The notes below the pieces were generated by a model. It searched no databases, was not told where the DNA came from, and worked only from the letters and a program-made list of their open reading frames with translations. A DNA stretch of 60,000 nucleotides from Takakia lepidozioides. Taxonomy: Eukaryota; Streptophyta; Takakiopsida; Takakiales; Takakiaceae. Both the position numbers and the translations under genes were made by a program. Every line of letters starts with the position of its first letter. The stretch's first letter is position 1. The DNA lies in NCBI GenBank assembly GCA_030704615.1, contig CM060734.1:64001-124000 (forward strand), read 5' to 3'. Below are positions 21,235-32,429 of the stretch, in pieces.

Positions 21235-21319
21235 TGTGGCAGACTACTTTATTGTGCATATATGTGTGGTGTGGTTTGGACAGCGATGTAGTTGTGTAGC
21301 GATATGTATGCGCACGACA
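21235..21319 (+). repeat. TG..CA direct repeat, copy 2, abutting the MULE coding start
   Basis: Second copy of the 83-bp repeat. Only 28 bp after its end lies the ATG (21348) of the first MULE ORF. It is either a truncated second LTR or the second terminal repeat of a short element lying between the two copies. Confidence 0.8.
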
Positions 21320-21347
21320 AAGGTATCAACGTACGCGAGGAAAGAAG

Positions 21348-24300
21348 ATGGCTTCCTCTGAAGCGGAGTTCTTCTCTGACGACAAACCAGTGTCGTTCTC
21401 CCAGGAAGTCCTTGACAATGGATTTGCAATTGTTCTGGAACATGTCTTGGCTACCCGTTTTCAGCTTCAGAATGGCTCCATCTTTTTGGAGAAAGAGGTG
21501 TACGATTTGAAAGGGAAGTTGTTGAAATACTCTTTCCAAAACCATGATGAGACGGCTCATGCTAGCCAGTGGAGAGTGCGCCCTGGTCGATACAGAGTAC
21601 TTGGAGAGCCTCGGCGAAAGTCCCTTGGGTCATATGTGACGTCCGGGACTGCTGCTTCGGTCGTTGAAGACAAGAAGGGGGTGGTGGTGAAAAAAGAAAA
21701 GACGTCCTCCACTCCAATCGTTGAGCTTTCGGATTCGTCCGATGATGACATAAGTGAAATTCCAAATCCAGTCCTTCCTACTGTGGTTGGAGAAGTTGAT
21801 GAAGAAGATTTTGTAGTGTCATTCCAAAATTACGGGCGATGGGAGGAATGGCTGGATTCAAAAGTGAGTTGCGAGGAATTGATTGGGAATCTTTGAAGCA
21901 GGTGCCTGTGAAGTTCTTGCCAGAGACTTTTGATGGCGATATCCTATTCGAGCTGTCTCCTCCTCCGCGAGTTGGAGGTGTAACAATCATGATGCATGGA
22001 ATGGACAAGAAACACGACGGGCACCCGTGGTGCAGAACAAAAACATCCAATATTCAGAATGATGACAAGCTTGTTTTCAGGAGAACAGTTTGCAATGGAC
22101 ACCTTAGGTGTGATAATTTGAATTGCAGACACTTTCTTCAGTCTGGGGTTCATAATCAAAGCGAATGGGAGGGTTTGGCGGAAAATCCATTTCAGCCTGG
22201 GACTGCCCCCATCGGCAAACACTTTTGTCTGCAAATTCTGCAAACTTGTGCCATCTTGCTTGGCGCTCTGCGGAGCAAGAATGTACTATGTTGTCCACCG
22301 TTTGGAAACAATGACAAGAGCTTGTGTGCATTTCGGATTCCATAACCATCCTGTCTCGAAGGGGGATTACAGGGACAGTGTTGAGACAGTATCGAGGTTG
22401 ATTAAACAGGAGTTCGGGAAAAACCCATCCGCAACAACATCTGCAATTGCTCTTGGCGCAAGCAAGTCCTTCTTGGAAAGCCATATTTTGAGTGAAGGGG
22501 ATTCTGTGGGGACTAAACTTGACGGTGCAGCATTGGACCTGGTCATGGATCATTTCTCCACTTTGAGTTCACCTAACATTCGGCATCAGATCAATGCATT
22601 AAGAATGGGCTCTGGTATCAGAGGCTACATAGACAACATTTTGGAGTTGAAACAAGTGAGCAAGTACGATTACATCCAGGACAATGTATTCCCAGGTCAA
22701 GGTGCCATCAAAGTTTTTCTTTTCAAAATGTCGACTGTTGGGGAGGGCAGTGGGGTTAGCCTCGTGAAGCGGATGCAGAAGACTGGGGACTTGCAGAACT
22801 GTTTTCTTATGTTTGATCATGTGAAACGAGTGAAGGATTGGACGACAATGGCTTGTCATGTCTACGATCCAGTGTACCAACGAGTTATGACAATTGCAGT
22901 TTGTGACATGCAATCCGAGGATACGGAATCCCAGAAGCTCATGTGGAATTCCCTGATACGTGTCATGGGCTGCCATGGGCTGCCATCTCCAAATTTCGCA
23001 GGTTTCATGGCGGATAGTGCTCAAGCAAATTTCAATGCTGTTCGTATTGTCTTCGGATCGGGCGACCCAAAAGTGCCAATGCGAGGAAGAGAGCGTACAT
23101 GTCTATTCCATTGGACACAATCTCTGGAAAAACATACAAAGTCGGACATCAAACCAGAGATGCAGACTCAGCACCGTAAATTGTGCAAAGAGTACAAAGA
23201 TGCTAGAACAATGAAGGAGGCGGACACTTTGTTCCAGACAATTCGTGCCTGGTGGTTCTCTTCTGGAGCTGCATCACTTGAGAGTATGAGAGCATTGGAA
23301 GATTGGCTGGCGTTTTGGCACTTCCGGTATAGACAGTGGGGAGCAGCCATGCCAGTGGTACGAGGCTTATATTTCTTGCTTTATTCATACATTTACTTTC
23401 CATTTTATTGTGTCCTCGCTTTCTTTATGTTGTTTTCTGTTCACTGTTTTGAAGTGTGGTTCTCCACTTTGCAGAACATGTCCATTGAGGAAATGGCGGA
23501 CATGCCATCTTGCAATTTGGCAGAAACTGTGCACAACGCATGGTTGCAGCAGTCTGGGAAACGAGGTCGGGATTTGTATGTGGCAACAACAGATGATTTG
23601 ATACGTGCCTTGCAACAACAAACCCGATACCGTGATTTCTTGCGAGGTGGGGTTGGTGGCAAGGGTCCGGACAAATGGGAGTTGATGTTGCGTGCTGCAA
23701 ACAGATCTGGGGATCAATCAAGATAGCACGGGCGGTGAGCCCAGGGAACACCACTTGTTTCTAGAGTTCCACATCTTGAAGGGGAGGAGAGATTCGGCTC
23801 CTGTAAGAGGAAATTGAACACTCCACCTGGTTCGATTCCGATTCGCACAGGGCAGACCGTGATAACTTCTCGAAGCCTCGTGTTCCCCTGCATGACAGCT
23901 CCATGTCCGGAACCTCCATTGTGGAGGAACCTCCAACACGACGGCAAGCTCCAGCATCAAACAGTGCCACTGAAATGGTGCAGGAGAGAAACAACCCCCT
24001 TGATGTGCTTGAGTCCGCATGCCCCGACCACGTTTGGCACATAGAACGCACAAGTGTAGGGTCTCGTGTGAAATGTACAGCGATCAGGGCAACTAATTTT
24101 GAGAAGTGCACTTCATCTATATCCAGAGGTGGTGCCCGAACTCCTGCTCCGACTTTCACGGGTTTGATGCGTCCATACGGTCAACCAGAAGCCAAGAACC
24201 ACAAGTTCTGGTTCTGCGCAGATGATTGTGCCAGATGTGTGCATGGAACTGTGCGTCCTTCCGTAGTGATGAAGCCATCTCCTCCAACCGTTTGGTCCAT

Positions 24301-24741
24301 GAAGGTGGGAACACATCTCAGATTTCAGGAGATTGAAATGCTGGAGGAGGCAGGCTTTTCCCTTGCGAGACAACCCCAACTCCATGCATGTGCTACTACT
24401 TCTGCGTCCTCCCGGTCCCCCCGGCAAATCCTGACTTGTGGCCAACCAAACGAGATGGAAAGCTCATTCGGCGTTTCCCTCCAACCGCTGAACACTTTGG
24501 CAAAGTGGAGTCCGCAAGAATGCTCCAAGCTCGTGTTGGAAGCACCACGGAAGTACCCGATCCAGGATATGGTCGGGTATTCACAATCATCACTTCCAAA
24601 TCTGCTGTTCATGACAGGACCTACGACATCACGGTTTCCAATTCCCCCAATTGCACATGTCCTGATTTTGTGAATATGCTATCAACCAGTTTGGGCAAGA
24701 GAGTTATTTTTGAAGAGGATGGGTTGCGATCCCAAACGTGA
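21348..24741 (+). pseudogene. Mutator-like (MULE) transposase
   Basis: The N-terminal ORF (21348-21896) is acidic and Ser-rich. Next comes a zinc-binding region, VCNGHLRCDNLNC, and after a frame change near 22235, CKFCKLVPSCLALCG with FHNHPVSKG, a zinc-finger layout common in plant MULEs. The transposase core lies in 22248-23726, with YDPVYQRVMTIAVCDMQSED and FMADSAQANFNAVRIVFG followed by the HWTQSL region. A C-terminal SWIM-like finger begins at TVSNSPNCTCPDF (about 24630-24670) but lacks its second Cys/His pair. Frame breaks lie near 21870, 22235, 23725 and 24415. It would cut and paste MULE DNA if intact. Terminal inverted repeats were not identified. Confidence 0.8.
23358..23474 (+). other. 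spliceosomal intron in MULE transposase
   Basis: A 117-bp T-rich stretch starts GTACGAGG after GCCATGCCAGTG and ends CCACTTTGCAG before AACATGTCC. It is a multiple of three and has no stop, so it reads through as a hydrophobic stretch that would not belong in a transposase. The same intron is present in the inverted copy near 12448-12564. Confidence 0.75.
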
Positions 24742-25249
24742 CAACTTCATTCACCAGGCCACTATGAGTTTCAACGAGGTCGATACTCTATTGCAGCGGG
24801 ATACAACACATGGGTAGCATCAACTATGCAATGTGGTATGTGGACGACCATGATTTGAAATGTGTAATTCACATCAATTCGTCGGCGGTGCAATGATATG
24901 ACCTCCAACTATACGGAGTGAGCTCTGAGTGGCAACTTTTAAAAGCACATTTATCATTGCACCGTTCGAAGTCTACATGTCTTGCTGTCGCTATGCACTA
25001 CAATCATCTTTTGAAGATGATCCTAACTCTCATTGTTATTTGAGGAGGGAGGAAGGTCTTCCCGTGGCAGCCTCTATGGCGCACACTTTGTGAGGATATT
25101 TTCTCGTCCTCGTAATTGTAAAAGTGAAACAAGCATTTGTAATTGCACAATGTTGGATGCTACAATTGTAGGCCTCATGGTAGTCTTGATTCTATTTAGG
25201 CAAGATTCCCTGCATTAATTCCACAGTCATAGGACCATCCTCGGTTATA
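24742..25249. other. non-coding DNA downstream of MULE
   Basis: No gene seen. It may contain the MULE 3' end, but I found no terminal inverted repeat. Confidence 0.4.
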
Positions 25250-25390
25250 GGCGGCGCATGTTAATGCTGACGTGGCAGATGACGGACAGTGCCACGTCAT
25301 CATTTGCCGCCACATCAGCATGCTGACATGTCGCTCACGCCACGTCAGCTGGCGTGAGCGTACGCTCGCGCGCTCACGCCAATGCGTCGT
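25250..25390. repeat. hairpin-rich GCTCACGCC/ACGTGGC sequence
   Basis: Several overlapping inverted repeats occur: GATGACGG..CCACGTCATC, GCTCACGCC..GGCGTGAGC (about 25334-25360), and GCGTGAGCG..CGCGCTCACGC (25352-25380). Similar motifs recur at 41485-41585 and 42325-42370. Possibly the end of a non-autonomous DNA element. Confidence 0.5.
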
Positions 25391-25692
25391 TGTCAATGAT
25401 GGGAGCGTTGTCAGGCTTCCCTACCTTAGCGGCAGGCGATTTCTGCTCCTTCGCCGGCGCCTTCTCCTTGTCCTTCGCCATACTACTAGCTTATCCCTAC
25501 GCCCACAACACTACTACCGTGTGATTTCACATGCCAAAAACAAACAAGGCCTGACCTCCCCCTTCCCCTCTCTCCCTCTCCCTGTATGGAACCCAATCAA
25601 GAGTAGATAGTCGTAGGATGGAAAAAAATTCGGCTCTGGCTCCTTTTTCTTACCAAGTACCACAGGGCCATGCTGGTTCTTACATGGGGCAG

Positions 25693-25975
25693 GAGTGCTG
25701 AGAGCACCAGCACTTGATGCTGCTGTCAGCCCCCCACCATTCCAAAAAGCAAAAAAAAAAAAAGTGGGGGGGGACTGAGAGCAGCAGCAGCAAGTACTTG
25801 TTGCAGCGCCCCCCACCATTGCCAAAACCAAAAAATGAAAGGTCGGGGGGGGCTAAGACCAGCAGCAGCAAGCTACTCTCAGCACCCCCCACCATTCCAA
25901 AAACAAAAACAAAAAAGGTGGGGGGGGAAGTGACTGAGCAGCAGCTGCTGCTGAGTCACACCCCCCCCCCCCCCC
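25693..25975 (+). repeat. tandem C-run/G-run hairpin units, about 75-80 bp
   Basis: Three full units and part of a fourth occur. Each has a GCAGCAGCAG-like start, then CCCCCCACCATT, then an A-rich loop, then GGTGGGGGGG or a close variant. The C-rich and G-rich arms can pair, and the G runs could form quadruplex structures. No protein is supported: the open frames change between units. Confidence 0.75.
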
Positions 25976-27920
25976 CCAACCTTCTTTTTTATTTTTCTTC
26001 CCTCATCTCTCCCACTCTCTCCCTCTCTCTCCCTCTCTCCCTCTCCTTCCCTCTGTCCCATCAGGATGTGGAGAGAGAGGGACTGTTGAGGGGGGACAAA
26101 AAAGAAAACGGTGGGGGAGTGGGGAAGTGACTAGAGCAGCTGCCCCCCCCACCTTCCCCCCCTCCCTCAACAGTCCCTCTCTCTCCCTCTCTCCCTCTCC
26201 TCTATAAATCTTTGGATTTCATCTGGCCTTAACCTTTTGAGGTTATTTAGTTTTTCATCCCTGCCTTTTTCATCCAAATCTGGATGATTTTATTTTATTG
26301 GATGATGAAACTTAATATACAGAAAGCTAGAGTTACCATCTATTTTTTTCATCTAAACTGGATGATCTACATAAATAATGGTTACCTATTATAAAATCCA
26401 AGAATAATAAAACTACCATCATAAATGATGGCAGTTATTAAACCTAAACCTATACCATAACCCTAAAAGATACATTTCTATGGGATGTCATCCAGTGACA
26501 AAATGCCTATCTTGGTAAAATGTGATATTTCATCCATCCTGGATGAAAAATCGGGAAGTTTTGCCCTAAGCAGGCCGACACACTTCAAGCACTGAACTCG
26601 TGCTTCAGTGAACCTTGATGATGCGCCGTATAAACCTGCTCCCCTGCTGCTACATGGTACTCGTGATTGCTGGCTCTTGGGATGCGCAGTGGTGGTTAAA
26701 CAGATTCTTCTATGGCAGACGACAAAGCGTGATTGCTCTGATCAGAACTCATGGTTCTTTATTTTGCAGCGGCGCTTTTACTCCTTGTTGGGAAGTACTC
26801 TATCCCTATTTATCTACAGATTACTTGTTGCTCTCTCTTCGTGTATGAGCCACTCTCTAGCTGTGAACGCTTCTACTCTGATTGCGTTCTGTTGGAGACA
26901 ATCTGTTGGACGCCATGGCGCAGGGCATACCACAAACACTCAAGGTTTTTTGAGTTTACCATTGCTTGAATTGTGATCTGTACTTGCTTTAGAATTCAAC
27001 ACTGACATGGATAGCAACTGTGAAGACCTGCCACTTACCTGCTGCATCCTCACTAACACACATCGCTATGTGGTGGTTTTTGGGACGGGCACAGGTGAGG
27101 GTCTTCACTTGTCTTGATTTCTTGAAGCTTGCAGTTCCTGTTCTTGCAAGTGTGGATACTGCTGCTGCCTAAGCTGCTGATGCCATCTGCTGTTTCAAAC
27201 TGCCACCATGCCGCTTCAGACCTGCTCCAAGATTGCTCCAATGAGGATCTGCTTCTCTCCTTACCCCTGTTTACGGTTTTTTACAACCACATTTGCATGT
27301 GTAGGAGTTTAGCTATGAAGGATACAAGGATACAAAATAGCAGTTATTACTTTGACTGCCTTGATACTTGGCTCTGAAATGAGAACTCTTGGTATGACTC
27401 TGATGGATCAAAAGGATAGGCTTTGATAGATAACACACATTCTTCAAGGCCCTCATATCATTTTGGTTTCATGGCTTGATAACAAACTGGGGTTTCTGAG
27501 CTGCTCTTTCACCTTGGCAGAACTACTTTATGTGGCCTTAAAATACCATTCTAGGCCTATACCTGCTTAAGGGGGCTCTACACTGTTGTTTCTTCTTCCT
27601 TTTTAAGAATCTTGCTTATATCTTGGTTCTAAAACATCATCTTAAACCAAACCTGCAATCTGGTTTTTGAAATGAGTTTAAAATGGATTCTTGAGATGAT
27701 GATGTGTACTATGGTGCTTTCATGATATGAATGACCTGGAATCCCACCCTCCCGCCCTGTTTTTTCAGAGACCCTGAAATGTAATTGGGTATTCAAATGA
27801 GATTGTAAACATGAAAGAGAAAAATGTTAGATGGTGCCCTGTAAAGGGCTGTTTTGTCTTTCAATGACAATGACCTTAGCGGTCTTGTCCATGTCTTGAC
27901 AGGACATGTATATCTTTCCC
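25976..27920 (+). repeat. long dispersed repeat, unit A
   Basis: It begins with a C-run and CT-rich tract including CCCATCAGGATGTGGAGAGA and ends with GTTAGATGGTGCCCTGTAAA and GTCTTGTCCATGTCTTGACA. From about 26208 to 27915 it is nearly identical to unit C (32700-34340), same orientation. It contains several palindromic CATCC..GGATG sites. Small ORFs are not kept between A and C, so the unit is most likely non-coding. A and C could be LTRs or two insertions of one non-autonomous family. Confidence 0.75.
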
Positions 27921-28020
27921 TCTTTATTTGATCAGTGTACTTATGGTTTTGTACACACCATCTACCCTTATCTTTCTCCTTTTTCACCTTCTCATTTTGT
28001 TATATATTGACAAATGTTCT

Positions 28021-29560
28021 CGGGTGGCTTTGACAGAAAGTCCCAAAGGAGGTCCTAGCTAGAATGAGGACCTCATAGCTCTGGGGTATCAGTCCCCACT
28101 ACTCCTCCAATTCTTGCTGTGCAGGCAACCCTCGCACAAGTCACACCAAGTGACTTCCATGCTGCATTGCAAAAGATGGATATGAGGCCGTGGAAAATTC
28201 AGGTGATGAAAACCCCGTGTTATTACTTGAAACCTTGGCTTTGGAAAATGGGGTTGCACTTGGCATCATGGCAAATAAAGAATGGCAGGTAAACCTGGAG
28301 AAGCTCCAGGAATTCAATACTAAAATGATTGAGGTACTGGAAGATGATGCCGTGAGCTTGATACAATGGGGAAAGAAGGGATCAGCCATTGAGGCAGCTC
28401 TTAGAATGGCGAACCCAGAAGATGACCAGACTGTCTCCACGCAGAAATCTACAAACACATCTGAAAAAGACTTCATTCATCCCTTCTGTAAGTAATCACC
28501 CACCTTGGGCACATGATTTTACCGGATGAAGAAAAAGAGGCAGTGGAGAGAATTATGTGAACAAGTAGAAATCTCACAAGTGGAACAAGAAAGGGCAGCA
28601 GGTGCCACTCCTGGAAATCTGCAATTTGTCCCTGGTTGCCTCCCCGTGCAGTTGAATTAGAGGTTGCCAATAACGATCACATGATGTGGCACCCACATGC
28701 TAATATCAATTTATTGGCACCCATTTCTATTGAAATGTGGGTCAAATGGGGCAACATAACTCCTGCTGAACGCAGTAGGTGTGCACAGGATGCTAAGGAG
28801 GGTTTCAGAGAATAAAAAGGAACCTATTGCTGTGGCATGGCCACTAAGGACCTTCTACTACAAGCTCTGTGACAAGGTGAGAACCTTACCCTGAGGACCA
28901 AAAATGACTTGCCGACTGGTCGGCCAGATCCAAAAATCACAAGAGTCAACTCTTCAACTAGCATCGTCCCTACATAAGATGTAACTGTGGACAAGGAGGG
29001 GCACCCTCTTCTTTGCATTGGGAGTGTTGCTTGGTTTGACACATATGGTATGGTATATGCTGAACAATCTGATGTGTTCTTCCCTGATGATGCCTATTCC
29101 TTCGTGCAAACCAAGTATTACAGCTTTCTGGTATGGATCATGCGGGCTGCCAGATCTGCCGTTCTTGCACAAATTACCTTCCAGATGACCCGGGGCTTCA
29201 TAATGGAAGCAGCTTGTGAATTGCTTGGGAATTTAGGAGAATCCAAGGGGGCCAGATACATTGAGAAACTTGTGAAACCTGGGTTTTTTTCAGACAGCCT
29301 TCCCAAGGCCACAATTCAAACAGCTACAAACGGCAGCGTATGGAGGGGCAGACGCCTCCTCAACAACGCAAGAACAATGCCACGAGGCAGAGGTACCCCT
29401 GGTCGTGGAAGAGGTCTCTACCAAAAAGGAGGACGCTCTGGCAGGGGGCAATACTCTACCACCAACACCTCTGAGAATTCAAGAGCAACGAATCGGTCAT
29501 CACTTGGGGTTCGGGTGCTAATTCCAGTAGTCCCACCATCAACATCGCCAGCCAGGAGTC
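28021..29560 (+). pseudogene. unrecognised broken ORF with RG-rich tail, gag-like architecture
   Basis: Between units A and B, frames carry protein-like sequence: VTPSDFHAALQKMDMRPWK (about 28135-28190), then MENSGDENPVLLLETLALEN onward (28190-28495), then after stops a frame from 28987 with LCIGSVAWFDTYGMVYAEQS. It ends in an Arg/Gly-rich stretch (MPRGRGTPGRGRGLYQKGG, about 29380-29440). An acidic or helical body followed by an RG-rich, nucleic-acid-binding-like tail recalls a retroelement gag, but no zinc knuckle, protease or RT is present. I do not recognise the family. Past about 29560 the open frame runs into unit B and is meaningless. Confidence 0.4.
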
Positions 29561-29599
29561 ATACAAGACTCGTCGTATCACTGACGAGTTCTCCCCAAC

Positions 29600-32410
29600 T
29601 CTTTTCCCGCATCTCTCCCTCTGTCCCATCAGGATGTGGAGAGAGAGGGAGAGAGGGAGTGAGGAGGAAAAAACAAAAAGAAAAACAGGTGGAGGGGGGG
29701 AGTGACACTCCCCCCCCCCCCCCACCTTTTTTTTTTTTCTTTCCCTCATCTCCCCCTCTCTCCCTCTGTCTCCCTCCCTCTTTGGAATTGCCGGTTTTAT
29801 CAGTGTTAATTTCCTGTTTTTCCATCTATACCGGATGGATTGTGACAGTTTTTTCACCCGCCCTATAACAATTTTTCATCTATACCGGATGAACTACCAG
29901 GGTGGACACTAAATTACTCTAAGCTAAGTCTATGATTTTTTCATTCTTCTTTTATTGACTTTCACCCATACCGGATGAGTCACCAGAGAATGAGGAATTA
30001 CCTCTGTAGGGGTTGCCACTGGCATCCTATTTTTTCCATCCATACCGGATGAAAAATACCAGGATACTAATTCGTTCATTCCTCTTTTATTGTTTTTTTC
30101 CGTACTGGATGAGGCAACAAAAAAAATCTTTTGGGGATGTTGAATTACCTGTTAGGATGTAAAACCGATGTTTTGGATGTTATTTACTGTTTTTCCATCC
30201 TACTGACGAACTTTCTCCAACTGATGAACTCATCTGAACCGGATGAAATATACAACTTATGATGGCCTTGGACTGATGATTAATTACCCTTAATTATGGT
30301 TAATTAAGGAGTGAAACCCTAACCCCTACCCTATAACCTATTGTTTAAACCTAGTTAATGAATGACATCCATCGGGTTTTCGAAAAATGTGGTGTTGATT
30401 ACTCATCCTGCACGGTTGAAAAATTGGGCAAGAGCCTAGGGTGGCTCTCCCGCCGTCAGAAGCACTGCTCATGCTTCTGAGCTCGCGGGATGAGCGTTAT
30501 GGCGTCCGCGTTTTTGCTGCTACCCGTGTTGCTGCATCGTACCCATGCTGGACGATCTCCTGGGGATGCGCATGGCGGCGCCGGTCTTTGTCTTTTCTCA
30601 CAGGCGGGAGACAATGTTGTGAATGCATCGTCTTTTTCCCTCCTCTGGCTTTTAATTCTTGCAGCGGGCGCTTGTGTGGGGAAGTATCCTCTCTCCCTTC
30701 TTAAACCTAGCAAGTGTGCTTGTATGCTTCACTTCTCCTTTGCTTTGCTGGAGGTGGCTTGCTGGTGGTGATGGCGCACAGTTCTCTTCCCCAATCGCTC
30801 AAGGTGCTTTTGGTGATTAGGGTTCCTTTTGCTTTATGTCTTTCTCTCTTGCTTTTGAGAGGTTCTTAGTTGACATCGATGACAAGTGTAGGGGTCTGTG
30901 ATTCACCTGGGGTTCCACAATCCTCACTAACCTGTTGGTTTTTGTAGGGGCTTGTGATGGGACCAGGTGAGGATCCCTACTTGCTTTGAATTCTCTTGAG
31001 CTTGCAGATAAGGATGTGGCAAAGGGAACCTAGTGTGTATGACATCTTGACTTGGCTGTTGCCTGCAGCCCCGATTTCGGCCCGCTTGCTCCTGGTTTGG
31101 CATGCTGATGCTTACTTTTGACTTATGTTTTGCTGCCTTTGATGGAGCACTTTGGCCTGACAGACTTGTCTCTTGAAGCCCAGCATCTGGACCTTACCTT
31201 GTCTTGAATCTTTGACAACATTGCCTGTGGATTATTAAGCTAGGTATTGTTTTGGCCTTAAAGAGGAGTTATGGTTTATGGGTAAGGCATCAATGGCTGT
31301 TTGGTTCTAAGGAAGAGGAGGCCTTGTTTTAAAGATGGCAGCCTGATAAGGCAATGACATGCCTCTTTCAAGCCTGGATTTGGTGTGGAATGGAGCATAG
31401 TGAGGTTTTTTGCAAAACCCTGCATAAACCTCCTGGAAAACAGTGTTGGTAAGCTCTACTGGACCTTTGCCAGAGATTATTTGCTTTATTTTGCCATCAG
31501 AGCAGGCAGCTGCAATGTATGATTTATTTTTTGGCCAGTGGGCTTGGTCTCGGGCACTCAAAGTGTTTGTGTATCCATATCTTGAATCTGTAACATGGCA
31601 AGCCTTTCTTCCATGCCAAAACGCCTTACATGATGCATGTCTTGGGGCAATTATACAGGGTGTAGAATGAAGTTGCAGTCTATCTTGTCATGCCCATGTG
31701 GGTCACTTGGTTGCATGTTTGGAATCTAATAAACTGCAGGCTAGTCCATCAAGATGCTTGTTATACATGTCTTGAATCTGTAGTATGGCAGGCTGTTCTT
31801 ACCTACCCAAGAGGCCTTGCATGATGCATGTCTTGGGATATTTACAAATGGCAAAGAGTGAAGCTGCAATATGTTTTGTCATGCCCAAGAAGTTTACTTG
31901 GTTGCATGCTTGAAATCTGATTAATTGCAAGCTGGTCCTTCAAGGTACTTGTATGAACATATCCTGAATCTATAGTAGAACAGGCTGTTCTTACCTACCC
32001 AAGGAGCCTTGCATGATGCATGTCTTGGGGTACTTACAAATGGCAAAGAGTGAAGCTGCAATATGTTTTGTCATGCCCAAGAAGATTACTTGGTTGCATG
32101 TTTGAAATCTGGTAAATTGCAGGATGGTCCTTTAAGGTTGCTTGTATAAACATACCTTGAATATGTACTAGGGCAGGCTGTTCTTACCTACCCAAGAGCC
32201 TTGCATGGTGCATGCCTTGGGTTACTTACAGGAATTTGAACATGAATAAACCCCGCCCTCCACCCTATTTTATCATGATTGAATGGGTGTTGTCACTTGG
32301 TCTACTATGACAAGACTGGAAGTGTTAGATGGTGCCTTGTTTATGGGTTGTTTATGTCTTTAATTGACATGACCCTAGTGGGTCTTGTCCATGTCTTGAC
32401 ATGACATGAG
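29600..32410 (+). repeat. long dispersed repeat, unit B (divergent)
   Basis: It has the same architecture as A and C: a CATCTCTCCCTCTGTCCCAT start with CAGGATGTGGAGAGAGAGGG, C-run and CT tract, then palindromic sites, a middle block with GGATGCGCATGG, and an end with GTTAGATGGTGCCTTG and GTCTTGTCCATGTCTTGACA. Sequence identity to A and C is clearly lower. It carries six palindromic sites of the form CATCYATACCGGATG (29820-30245) and a 190-bp tandem array (separate entry). No gene is supported. Confidence 0.65.
31575..32235 (+). repeat. about 190-bp tandem repeat, 3.4 copies
   Basis: Units contain CTTGAATCTGTA, GGCTGTTCTTACCTACCCAA, GCATGATGCATGTCTTGGG, TGAAGCTGCAATATGTTTTG and CTTGGTTGCATG in fixed order, starting near 31578, 31768, 31957 and 32152. 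Units two and three are the most alike; the first is the most divergent and the fourth is cut. Confidence 0.8.
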
Positions 32411-32429
32411 TATCTTCCCTCTCTCTCTC

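Noticed and set aside
23358-23474. Hydrophobic segment in the MULE ORF as a membrane domain
   Set aside because: It has GT..AG ends, is T-rich and falls between conserved transposase blocks, so it is an intron that happens to be open.
26608-26976. ORF of 122 codons in repeat unit A as a gene
   Set aside because: Near-identical unit C has shifted frames and different stops in the same place, so the frame is not conserved.
29600-29868. C-terminal extension of the RG-rich ORF
   Set aside because: This part reads CT-, C- and A-run repeat sequence of unit B and is not protein-like.
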